Positions 33,441 to 43,675 of a stretch of 64,000 bases of DNA are shown here, one piece after another; within the stretch, counting starts at the first letter, position 1, and the number at the start of each line of letters is the position of its first letter. The position numbers and the translations under genes are program-made. Source of the DNA: Hygrophila difformis. Lineage: Eukaryota > Streptophyta > Magnoliopsida > Lamiales > Acanthaceae. The notes beneath the pieces were generated by a model that ran no database searches, had not been told where the DNA came from, and worked only from the letters and a program-made list of their open reading frames with translations. The stretch covers positions 4,949,982 to 5,013,981 of the forward strand of contig JAOANR010000002.1 of NCBI GenBank assembly GCA_030278955.1, given 5' to 3'.

Positions 33441-34555
33441 ACCCGCGGGTCTGGGACCCAGACCCGGTGTTGAATCGGGGTTTTAACCCAAATTTCTTCC
33501 TTTTCTCTTCATTCGATCGACAGAATACTCAAACCTCCCTTCTCTTCTCTCTCGACAGAGCGCCTCCGAGTGACACACCACGCACCACTCCGGTAAAATT
33601 CTTTCAATTCTTGTTTCCTTCCATTGAATCTATTCCACATTGCTCAATTTCCATCCCTAAACCCTAGTTCTTGCTTTGTTCAATTAATTTAGGGTTTGTC
33701 AACCCTAGTTCTTCTAAATTTGGGGGTTTCATTCCAAAGTGTTCCAAAGCTTTAATTTGGGTAAGAATAGCTATCCTATTTCAATTCTTGATTCATTTTA
33801 GTGATTTGGAGTACATTATTTTTGGTATTTATGTTGTTGCTTAAATTTTGGGTTTATTTAGAATGTGGGATTAAAAATTGGTTTAATTGTCTAAATCTTA
33901 ATTTGAATATGAACAAAATGTTGTTGAACATGGATTGAATGCATATTGTGAAGTTTTTGGATTACATTTTAAAATTTGAATTTTTATAAATTAAAATCTG
34001 AAAATTTGGATAAAATAATTAAAATGGCATTGTTAATTGTTTTAATTTGTATGAACTTCACTAAACATGCTATTTTGATTCCATTGAAAGTATAGGCTAC
34101 ATGTCATGTTAAAAATTCCATGTTCTTCATAATATGAATAAGAAGAAGAATATTTTTATAAAAACTCTTTTATATAATATTTTTAGCTAAAATAGAGTAA
34201 CTTTTCATTTAAATAAATTACAATGAGTTTAAATATTAATTTAAACTATTAATATTAAAATAGTTTATTATTTTAGGTTATTTATATTTTAAAATCTGAA
34301 AATTTAATAAAAGTGAGTTTTTATTAAAAAGTGTTCTTTCTAATAAATTTTAGGTTCTAAAAATGGTTATTTTACATCATTTAAAAGATTTAGAACTTAG
34401 AATTTTAAATATTCAACATTTTGGGTCATTGAGTTCTTAAATCCCACATTCTAGGTTGATGTATATGTTTGCTTTGTACTCAACACTTAAGTTAAACCTT
34501 TGGTTTAAACTTAAGTGCGAGGATGGGAGACAATGCATATATGTGATACTAACCC
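33441..34555. other. Leader-like and AT-rich region before accessory ORF A
   Basis: The first 250 bp are pyrimidine-rich with AACCCTAG motifs, like a 5' untranslated leader, followed by possible intron-like AT-rich sequence to about 34540. TTAAGTGCGAGGATGGGAGAC near 34512 resembles the purine tract before the 3' LTR of this element. No protein recognised. Confidence 0.4.
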
Positions 34556-36170
34556 ATGATTTTTGTACAACCAGGTACTGAAATAATGTATAATCCTCCA
34601 AACCTCCCTAAGAAATTGGGTTATAGGTATATACCAATGCCCGAGGGAAGGATGGGGATTTATGATCCACAGTCACCAAATAGCATTCCTACTCCTATTC
34701 CTGACGAACATATATTTGACCATCGCAGACTACGCACTAAAAATTTGAGACAGATGGATCAGCCAAAGGGTTCAGGAGGTGGCTCGAAGTCCAAGGGACT
34801 TCTTTCCTACTTCAGCAAGAGCAAGTCCAAGAGTGCTTCGTCTAGGCACACTGCTGCACCCGCTGATGACCATCAGGAGGTCACTCAGCCTATCCAGCCC
34901 GAGGCATCAGATCACTATCAGCCCCTTCTAGAGCTGCTAGGGGGAAGACACCTGCTACTAGTTCTACTTCCTCTCGGACTAGGAGAGGGAGATCTGCTGC
35001 ACTAGCCATTCAGTAGCCTGTTCCTGAGGCTGTGGGTGACGAGGAGTATGAGGTTGAGGTGGAGCAGGAAGAGCAAGAGGAGCATACCACACGGGGGAGG
35101 CAGAAACGGTATGATCCCAGGACCTATGTCACTGATTTACAGTATGTCAAAGAGGATTGCCACTATGTTCAGGAGTGCTAGAGCCTATGATCTGTACAAA
35201 AGATTCCATAAGAAGAGGATCATCCCAGATAGAGGCTTCTCTGAGAAGGATTTGCAGCACCCCCTGTTGAGAGATGTCATTCAGTCCCGAGGCTGGGAGA
35301 GGTTTGTGAGACATACTGTGGGTTCATTTTCTTGGGAGCTGACCAGGCTGTTCTTAGCCAACGCTGAGGAGGAGGATTCATGGATCTTTGGAGTTACAGT
35401 TCATATCACTCCTCAACATATTAATCAGGTATTTGGAGTGGTCGATGTGCCATATGGTAGGGATTTCTGGGAGCCGGTGATGAGAGCTGAGGACAGGGAG
35501 GATTACAATAGATGCCCCGATGTACCAGCTTCTGATGCTTTTTAGGTCCAAGATGAGTCATTCCACTCACACTTCGGGACCATCTGCCTTAGATCTATAT
35601 GTACCTTATTGTATAAGATGGGGAACCCAGTTAACATTGGGGAGCTTATTTCACTAGAGCTGAGACAGACACCAGGAGTTTCAAAGAGGTCAGCACTCAT
35701 GTTCCCTAGTTTGATTTGGCTTCTTTGTGCCAAAGCTGGGGTGAACATGGATCAGTTTCAGAAAGATTGGGAGATGAGACCACCGATTCCATTTGGCAAG
35801 AATTTCAAGTTGCCCGGCACAAGATGCCAACCTATGATACTTCCCAGACAGTTACCGAGGCAGTCATCACTACCTGCTCCATCACAGGGCAGCCAGGAGC
35901 ATTCTGAGGCTCCATCACAGTCCACTCGAGGTACTCGAGGTGACAGAGGCAGAGGTCGTGGTAGGACTCAGTCACAGCAGTCCCAGCAGTATCAAGGAGA
36001 GCCCGAGTGGGCTAGGACACTGCTGATGAACTAACAAACCATGATGACAAACCAGCAGAATTGGATGAACACCATGAATGAGTAGATGAGGTTGGTAGCT
36101 CAGAGGCATCATCATTTGAGTGATCGGATAGCGAAGAATGCACGAGCTCAGGCCTACCACACCTTCTGTG
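34556..36170 (+). pseudogene. Retroelement accessory ORF A, plant-specific 'putative plant transposon protein' type
   Basis: Reading frames shift near 34920-34980 and around 35120, and TAG stops interrupt at about 35014 and 35543. The pieces give GYRYIPMPEGRMGIYDPQ, then a basic and Ser/Lys-rich linker, then RAYDLYKRFHKKRIIPDRGF. The core is RGWERFVRHTVGSFSWELTR, LFLANAEEEDSW and ITPQHINQVFGV. A distal part has GNPVNIGELISLEL and SALMFPSLIWLLCAKAGVN. The (R)GW-F-SWELTR-FLANA signature belongs to a family common in plant retroelements and annotated as putative plant transposon protein; its biochemical role is unknown. It ends in a Q/S/R-rich tail and an acidic stretch. It sits where Athila elements carry env-like ORFs, but I see no signal peptide or membrane segment. 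Confidence 0.65.
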
Positions 36171-36320
36171 GATGATGATGATGATGAGGACTACGTGGGG
36201 TCAGGTGATGGTGATGAGGATGGTGACGAGGATAATGATGATGATGATGATGCTGCGGGCGACGGATCTGAGGAAGTGGGAGACAATGAGGATGATGAGG
36301 ATGACGAGTCTGATTGAGTG
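36165..36320 (+). repeat. GAT/GAG-rich acidic codon repeat
   Basis: A run of GATGATGA-type triplets with GAGGATGA variants, coding for Asp/Glu in the frame of ORF A, forms its C-terminal acidic tail. Slippage-prone and low complexity. Confidence 0.8.
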
Positions 36321-36723
36321 ACGAGTGATAGATAGGCTTTGATCTTTATAGATGACATGTATTGATATGCCTATGGATTGTCTTTGTAGTCTTCGTTTTG
36401 CTACATTTTAGTTGGTGCCCTTTTAGACTGTTATTGCTACTATGCTACGGATTCAAATACGTCTTTCAATTGGTTTTAAGTGTTTTAGAAGTTCTTATTT
36501 AGTTTATAATGTTATTGGTTGCTTTTAAATTCAATAAAATAGCTCTTATCAAGTATCATGTGGGATTGAGTCGTTTTGAAGTGTTAAATAGATCAATGAA
36601 GTATGTTTGGCCATGATTGAGAAGTAGAAGAAGTAAGATTGGTACTGTTGAGTGATATGGAGATGTTGGATATCATGGGGACAAACTTAGGAAAAACACA
36701 TTCTACCCGGATTTTGCACAGAA
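36321..36723. other. Spacer after accessory ORF A
   Basis: AT-rich sequence, probably the 3' untranslated region of ORF A (AATAAAATAG near 36533). No gene recognised. Confidence 0.5.
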
Positions 36724-37058
36724 TGCGCCACACATACTGTGTGGCGCATAAATTGGCCTTCCAGTGCCGCACTGGCGCCTGAAAACTTAAAGAAATTTTC
36801 AACTTTTCCTAGAATGCGCCACATGTACTGTGCGGCGCCAAAACTTGCCCTTGAGCGCCACATCAGGCGCCACAAAAATAGGAATTTTCCAAGTTTGCTT
36901 CAGGATGCGCCGCATCAACTGTGCGGCGCCCAAATCGCCCTTCCAAGTTCCAACGCCACTTTTGGCGCCGCGGATTTAATTTTCCTCCAGAATGCGCCAC
37001 GCACGCTGTGTGGCGCCTAAATCGGCTTTCGAGCGCCACATGGGGCGCCACTGACGCG
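36724..37058. repeat. GCGCC palindrome array 2
   Basis: Four units start near 36725, 36816, 36906 and 36991, with periods of 91, 90 and 85 bp. The first stem is perfect: TGCGCCACACA-TAC-TGTGTGGCGCA. The others are TGCGCCACATGTACTGTGCG, TGCGCCGCATCAACTGTGCG and TGCGCCACGCACGCTGTGTG, each followed by GCGCC. Each unit also has a downstream GAGCGCCAC or similar half-site. CTTTAAAAAGG at 37221-37231 is a possible TATA box before ORF B. Confidence 0.85.
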
Positions 37059-37338
37059 AATTTTTAAAAAAATCCGCGATTCTAAAATTTTCAAATCATA
37101 TCCAATCGATTTTTAGGATCCAAAACAGCATTATACCAACTCCAAATCATATATTTAGTGTATATTTAGGCTAGGATTCGAATATTTTCTCCATATCCCA
37201 ATAAAATCAAGTTTTCATCCTCTTTAAAAAGGTAAAGACCGATCGGTCTTCTTCCCAATCTGCTCAATCAGTCCATATTCTTCTCTTATTATCTTAATTA
37301 GCTTCCTAAATTCAGTTCCATCTTCCTAAACTCCATTA

Positions 37339-38822
37339 TCATGAGACCTAAGAGGAAAACAACCCCAGGAAATAAGAGAACAATGCTGGAAAGAAGCAGA
37401 AAGCTAGGGAACCTCCTCCATCACAAACACTTGTTATTAGAGAACCTAATCCATAGCCTGTAGCTGTCAATAACGAAGATCAGTTTGTGAATGATTTGTT
37501 GGTTGCTGATTCTGTGGAAGGAGAGGAAGTCCCATTCTATTCTGCTCAATAGGAAGAAGATGATCCACAACAGGAAGAAGATGATGCTGAATCTCCAGAA
37601 GAAGTTTCACCGGAGGGAACCAAACGTTCACGTGGTTCTAAAGCAAAGAAGATGAGTCATAATAGGAAGGATGATACACCTCCCTTGGAGGAACTAACCG
37701 GAAACATCTTCAATCCAGCAGTCTTTATAAATCAACAGGCATATTCCTACTATCAAGGAATGGTGGAAAGTTGGATCATCCAAACAAAGGATTTATCGAA
37801 GATGACATGGAGCGGGTTTTGGTTCATGATGCCCTGGCGAGTCGAGGATGGATGAAATTTGCTGAGCATCCAAATGGAATATATTCGTGGGAGCTTACTA
37901 GGCAATTTCTGGCTAATGCTCGATATGGACACTTTACTTCATGGATTCGGGGAGTGCCTGTGTCATATGATCCTGACACAATCAACCGGCTTTATGGCAC
38001 TGTTAATGTTTCTTGTCCAGCTACAAAGAAAGAGAATTTCTATGAGCCTATTTATGAAGAAGAGAGAGGACCGGAGTTAGAAAAGAAGATCCTAAAGGAG
38101 ATGTTTGGGAAGCAAAAGAAAGTTGCCTACATAGAAGGTTCAAATAATGTGCGGGTCGTTGCTACTTTGATGGATGCCCCACTATACCATATTTATTTGC
38201 TTTATAAGCATAGGATTTATCCTACTTCACACACTGCCCAGCCTAATGCAGAAGAGTTATACTTTGTGTATTGTGTGAAGAATGGATTGCCTATTGATAT
38301 TGGTGAGTTGATAGCAAGTGAGCTGGATAGTATGGGATCTGATGCTGCAAGGTCTACACTCGGGTTCCCTGCACTTATTTGGGAACTCTGTGAGAGAGCT
38401 GGAGTGAATTTAGGAGTCTATGCTCGTGACTTGGCGAGGAAGCCTCCTATCTCCTTCAAGAGATTCTATCACAAGCCTGGAGTGAGATGTGCAGAGCTAA
38501 CTTACCCGACTGCACCGTGTAGGGCACCCACTCATTATGCTGATATACCTAGTACCTCTAGTACTAGTGTAGAGCCTACAGAGGTGGCACTGAATAGGAT
38601 GACTTATGAGATTCATTAGCTTAGAGCCGAGATGAAGAGAAAAGAGGATAGTACACAGACACAGCTTGACGACTTTCTTCCAGACTTGAGCACTTCATGT
38701 CTGAGAAGTTAGGTGATCAGTATGTCCCTCCTGATGATCCGAACTCTAAAGATGGTGATGATGATACTAGGGAAGCTGACGTAGCTGATTCGGATGAATC
38801 TTTGAAGTTTTTTTATGTTTAG
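37339..38822 (+). pseudogene. Retroelement accessory ORF B, related to ORF A
   Basis: The ATG at 37339 opens MRPKRKTTPGNKR. The frame then breaks several times: stops at about 37456 and 37550, and a shift near 37770-37790. The main open piece (about 37771-38619) has the same signature as ORF A: SRGWMKFAEHPNGIYSWELT, RQFLANARYG, DPDTINRLYGTVNV, ELYFVYCVKNGLPIDIGELI, and ALIWELCERAGVNLG. A TAG at 38617-38619 precedes a helical tail (RAEMKRKEDSTQTQLDDF). It differs from ORF A across most of its length, so the two are old paralogues and not a recent tandem duplication. Each follows its own GCGCC array. Confidence 0.65.
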
Positions 38823-40249
38823 CTAGATAGGAGCGATCTCTTTTGTTAAACTTGTCTTGATTAGATTAATTTTGGTAGTATTTTGCTTACTTTAAATTGA
38901 CATCTTTATGTAAAAGTTACTTAGAACTTGTGGTATTTGCTTTTGGTAAATTTATAAATTTAATATTTTATTGAATCTGTCCATATTTATTTAATTGGTG
39001 AAAATTGCTAATAAATTATTAAAATCTGAAATTTAAATATTAAAATATTAAAAATCTGAATTTAAATAAATTATGGATGGAATTTAATTTGAAATTTACC
39101 ATGTGCACTAATGATCATCTTTTGTGTAAGTGAATACCATATAAATATTAAGAAGCAGATATGCCAACGAAGAAGCAAAAGGGGGCGTCCATGATGATGA
39201 TTTGAAATTCTAAAGTCTAAATATTCCAGGTGTGATCTTTTCATGTTTTATATTTGTCAATCTGCATGAGGAAATTTGGTAAGAGCTTAGTTTTATTTTA
39301 ATATGTTATTATGCTCTGAATAAAGTGGTACATGCATAACATGGATTTATTAATTATTTTAAATTTAAATTGTGTTTTCACAGTGGTGCTATTATTTAAG
39401 ATTATCACATCACTACCAATCTAGAGAAAATCAAAATAAGTCTAACTGTTCTGCTTGAATCCGATTTTACAACTCAATGAGTTTTAGGTTTCTACGTTTA
39501 AAGTCCTAGACCTTGTTAAATTATCATGTTAGTTGTTCGAACCTTGGTGACAATTTTATTTACCTTGCAGAAAATTTTTTGATTAATTGGACTAGTTTAC
39601 TTATTTTGTGGAGAGTCGCCATTATTTATATATGAATATGCTCGTTCCAAGTCTTCCTAAATGCTTAGTTACACATAAAGTCAGAGTAAAACCCCTGTTA
39701 AAAAAATAATAAAAAAAATAATCTTGCAAAAAGAAAAGAAAAATATAGAGAAGGCAAGATCAAGAAAAAAAAAAGAGAAGAAAAATTGAATGGAAAAAAT
39801 AAAATAAAGGGGTATTAAACAGAAATTTATAAACTCTTGACTATATGAGTGGCACGTATCCTTAGACATGAGTAGCTTTTGGAATTCAACCGTCTACAAT
39901 TCAGCCAAAGTGTCTAGAATAATTGTGAAACCGGGTCATTAATTGTGCATATTTGAAGACTGGAATAGAAAAGCATATTTACATTATTCACTCTCCCATT
40001 TCGAGTTGCTATGTGTGATTGATCTATTTTCTGTTTGTAAGTGCTTTGGATACCTCATTTTGACAACTGAGGCATGACAATTTGTCTTGTCCTAGTGCAT
40101 TAAACTTTGAACCCTTTTTGCTCATTGCTTTGTTGAAATCTATGATTTGGCAGAACTATAAAGACTTTATCTTTATCATCTTGATTGGCATGTTGATGTG
40201 TTAATTGATTTCATTGCTCAAGCGACGAGCAATATTCAAGTGTGAGGAT
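38823..40249. other. Non-coding region before the 3' LTR of the Athila-like element
   Basis: AT-rich, with a purine-rich block at 39700-39810 (GAAAAGAAAAATATAGAGAAGG and similar). A typical Athila 3' segment follows (CTTGTCCTAGTGCATTAAAC, then GACGAGCAAT). The hairpin ATTGCTC/GAGCAAT at 40213-40232 and AAGTGTGAGGATA at 40238-40250 mark the end of the interior. Confidence 0.6.
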
Positions 40250-40551
40250 ATTGATGGACCCTGTGAAACCACATTTAAATGAGCTCAAATTGCACTAAGA
40301 TATGTCTAAAATGCACGCATGTAACCTTATTTTTAGGGTTTTTAGTTTATATTTCATGTTATTTGTAATATTAATAAACATGGTTAAATTAAGCTTATTT
40401 GAGTTCAATTTATAATGTTTTGTGCTTTTTAATAAGACTTTGGCAATTCTAATACATTGCAATGTTGTTTCAGGCATTAAAATGGAGAAAGGAAGATGTT
40501 CGGGGATAAAGAATATCAAATTCAGATTTTTCAATACTGGAATGTGCCCAG

Positions 40552-40796
40552 GATGCGCCGCACTAGCATGGGGCGCCCAAAAGGACCTCGGAGCGCCAAC
40601 CCAGGCGCCATTTCAACACTTAGGAAAATTTCGGATGAAAAGCTTCAGGATGCGCCGCACCTTCTTGGCGGCGCCGAAATCTGCCTCCAAGCGCCAGTTT
40701 TGGCGCTGTCTGCTGAAATTGTGGAAAATCGCCAGGATGCGCCGACTCTTCTTGGTGGCGCCTAAAACGGGTCCCGGGCGCCACATTGCGCGCCAC
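40552..40796. repeat. GCGCC palindrome array 3 (inside the LTR)
   Basis: Three units begin near 40553, 40649 and 40739 (periods 96 and 90): GGATGCGCCGCACTAGCATG, GGATGCGCCGCACCTTCTTG and GGATGCGCCGACTCTTCTTG, each followed by GGCGCC. Second half-sites (GAGCGCCAACCCAGGCGCC and similar) follow each. The first arms share the preamble CAGGATGCGCCG with arrays 1 and 2. Confidence 0.85.
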
Positions 40797-41840
40797 AGTC
40801 GCGGTTGGACAGTTTTCTAACCTCCCGAACTCGGTTTTAAACACCATTTTGCGTCGTTCTTTCCATTCCAGACTGCAATATTCACGTGTAACGCCCCGAA
40901 AATTCAAACCTGATTTTCGCAAACGTTACCGCTGTACTAACTATCCTAAACTAGTGGCCAGCTAATTTAAAATAGCTAGTACAACACTGGGTAAACCTAA
41001 AGTGATCATCTGATTAATCCAGTTTAATGCGGAAGCTAAAACAAATAAAACATATAAGCACATAGGAGGACTCACCATCATAATCAAATAAACACTCCAG
41101 CTGCTCATCCAGACTGCAAGCCTCTCAACAGCATACCAATATCTCAAACAGGGCTACCAGCCCAAAGCGTAAATCACATAAGGCCACCGGCCGACAGAAA
41201 GCAGATTCTAGGCACACAGGCCTCAACTAGCATAAAATCCAAGTCATGATAAACAATAGAGTATCACATAATCACGTAAGATAAACATACAAAATCCTAT
41301 CTATGTTATCTCTCAATACCCCAAACCCAAATCATGCTCCAGCGCCTCCAGCAGGATCTATAAAACAGACAAAAGCAAAGGGGGTCAGTACAACGTACTG
41401 AGCAAGGCTACGTGCCGGGGAGTAAGGGAAAACAGAACCACATCTCAAGTAGTAAATATAGGTGATAAATAAACATATTAATAACGGCAGAATATAAATA
41501 AAGCAGTTAAACACCACACCGTCCCATACCGGTGCTTCAACCACGATCATACAATTGACATAAATAAATCATCACACCGTCCCATACCGGTGCTTCAACC
41601 ACAATCATACAATTTATGCACGTGATGCATGGCCTAACATACACCTATCTACCATATATGCAAATGCAAATGAATATGCCTAGCCGTCAACCTAAACCCG
41701 GGCGGTATGAACCCACGGGTGAGGATATCATCAACTCCAACCCGTTACAGGGTAACATACACCATCCCCGCAGGGACCACAGGCATCACAGCCCAATCAC
41801 AGGCATAACAGCCAAATCACAGGCATCACAGCCTAATAAT

Positions 41841-42320
41841 CACCCCGCAGGGCCATCGGGACTCAACAACACCGGTAAAGGCTGCCCGATCAGACATTTC
41901 CAATATGTCCATCCATCCATAATGCAATACCATGCATTATAATAACCAGCCCAAAAGGGCCAACATGAATAACAACAATAATCCACCCCGCAGGGTCATC
42001 GGGACTCAACAACACCGGTAAAGGCTGCCCGATCGGACATTTCCAATATGTCCATCCATCCATAATGCAATACCATGCGTTATAATAACCAGCCCAAAAG
42101 GGCCAACATGAATAACAACAATAATCCACCCCGCAGGGTCATCGGGACTCAACAACACCGGTAAAGGCTGCCCGATCGGACATTTCCAATATGTCCATCC
42201 ATCAATAATGCAATACCATGCATTATAATAACCAGCCCAAAAGGGCCAAAATGAATAACAACCAATAATCCACCCCGCAGGGTCATCGGGACTCAACAAC
42301 ACCGGTAAAGGCTGCCCGAT
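41841..42320. repeat. 143-bp tandem repeat, 3.4 copies, in LTR
   Basis: CACCCCGCAGGG recurs at 41841, 41984, 42127 and 42271. Each unit holds CATCGGGACTCAACAACACC, CCGATCGGACATTTCC and CAGCCCAAAAGGGCC. The last unit is partial. Confidence 0.9.
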
Positions 42321-42699
42321 CAATCATAAACATTATAACAACCCATCGGGTTAATAACCGTCAATTCCACTGCAATAACATGCATATAACAATACAGTGA
42401 TATTCAAGCACCTACACACTAGGTTCGCATGCTTCTCAACATATAAGGAATTCAATACATAGCCCTCTAGGCTAAGGCATTAATGATATAATAATTCAAC
42501 AGTTCCTCTAAGCAATTCAACAACCCCCACGGGCCAATTGATTAGCTCACGGTTTACCAATAACATTTGGGGAAGTCATAACAATAATTGGTGCAAAGAA
42601 AACATTAATACAGAATAAAAATTGCACAAAAATGGGCCAAACAGGGCCTTCTTGCGCTCACTGCGCGCCCGCGCGCGTAAAACGCGTGACATACGCAGC

Positions 42700-43015
42700 C
42701 CAGTACTGTAGCGATACTGTAGCAATTACTGTAGCAAGTTACTGTTGTAATTACTGTAGCGAGTTACTGCGGTAATTACTGTAGCGAATTACTGTAGTAA
42801 TTACTGTAGCGAGTTACTGAGGTAACTACTGTAGTGAGTTACTGCGGTAACTACTGTACAAGTTACTGTGGTAGTTACTGTTCAAATTACCGTGGTAATT
42901 ACTGTTCAAATTACCGTGGTAATTACTGTGACGAATTACTGCGGTAACTACGCGAGTTACCGCGGTAACTACTGTACAGTTACTGTAGCAGTACTGTAGC
43001 AGTTACTGTTCATCG
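42700..43015. repeat. TTACTGT(A/G)G minisatellite in LTR
   Basis: About 20 degenerate copies of a 20-22-bp double unit such as TTACTGTAGCGAG plus TTACTGCGGTAA. Many pairs are near-palindromic (TTACCGCGGTAA). It directly abuts a G/C-rich ACGCGTGACATACGC segment. Confidence 0.85.
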
Positions 43016-43675
43016 TCTTCTCCGATTTTCCAATCGGTTTTCCGGCGATTTCGCCGGAATCCGACCCCCAAATACCCCCCAAACACGTAATTTAAGCAAT
43101 ATAATCCCTTGCCTTTGATTCTTGAGGTTTCCAAGCTTCGATTCAAGCCGATCTACAAAAAAAATCCAACCAAAATCATCCAAACCCGTCACCAACCAAA
43201 CACCCACCAAAAACCACTTCAAACTTCATAAAAACATGAATTGGATGATGGAAATTACTTACCTCAAGTAATATATCAAGTTCCCCTACTTGATTTGAGC
43301 TCAAGGACACCAAAATCTCTCCACAAAACCACTTTTCTCCACCTTTGCTCTCAAAAACGGGATGAGCCCTAATTTTGAGTGTTGAGAGGCCAAAATGAAG
43401 TTATGGGGGCTGAATTGGGAGTTTTAAATGGGTATGGGTCAACCCGGGTCGGATCATGGGTCGGGTCGGAAGATGGGTTAACGGGTTGCACCCCTTGTCT
43501 TGAGCCATATTACACACACTTGAGTACTTGAGTTCTTATTCTCTTGTGGGTTTGAACTCACTTATTCTTTCACTTCATTAAAATCATACCTATAGAATAT
43601 CCATATAGTAAATCCTTTGTTAATTAACCACAATTAATTAAATTAATTATGCGTTAATTAATCGGGATGTTACAA

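Larger units (their letters stand above)
40887..43675 (-). repeat. LTR (3' in element orientation) of the minus-strand gypsy element
   Basis: Plus-strand ends TGTAACGCCCCG and GGGATGTTACA. Contains a 60-bp duplication (CACACCGTCCCATACCGGTG, 41517-41610), CACAGGCATCACAGC repeats, a 143-bp tandem repeat (41841-42320) and a TTACTG minisatellite (42700-43015). Length 2789 bp. Confidence 0.92.

Noticed and set aside
41616..42323. Open frames over the 143-bp tandem repeat, both strands
   Set aside because: Repeat-derived frames whose length follows the repeat phase; no protein similarity.
43010..43222. 70-residue minus-strand frame in the LTR, repeated at 49095-49307
   Set aside because: Conserved only because the LTRs are near-identical. 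It contains a likely intron (GTGAGTGT to TTTGTAG) and resembles a leader, not a protein.
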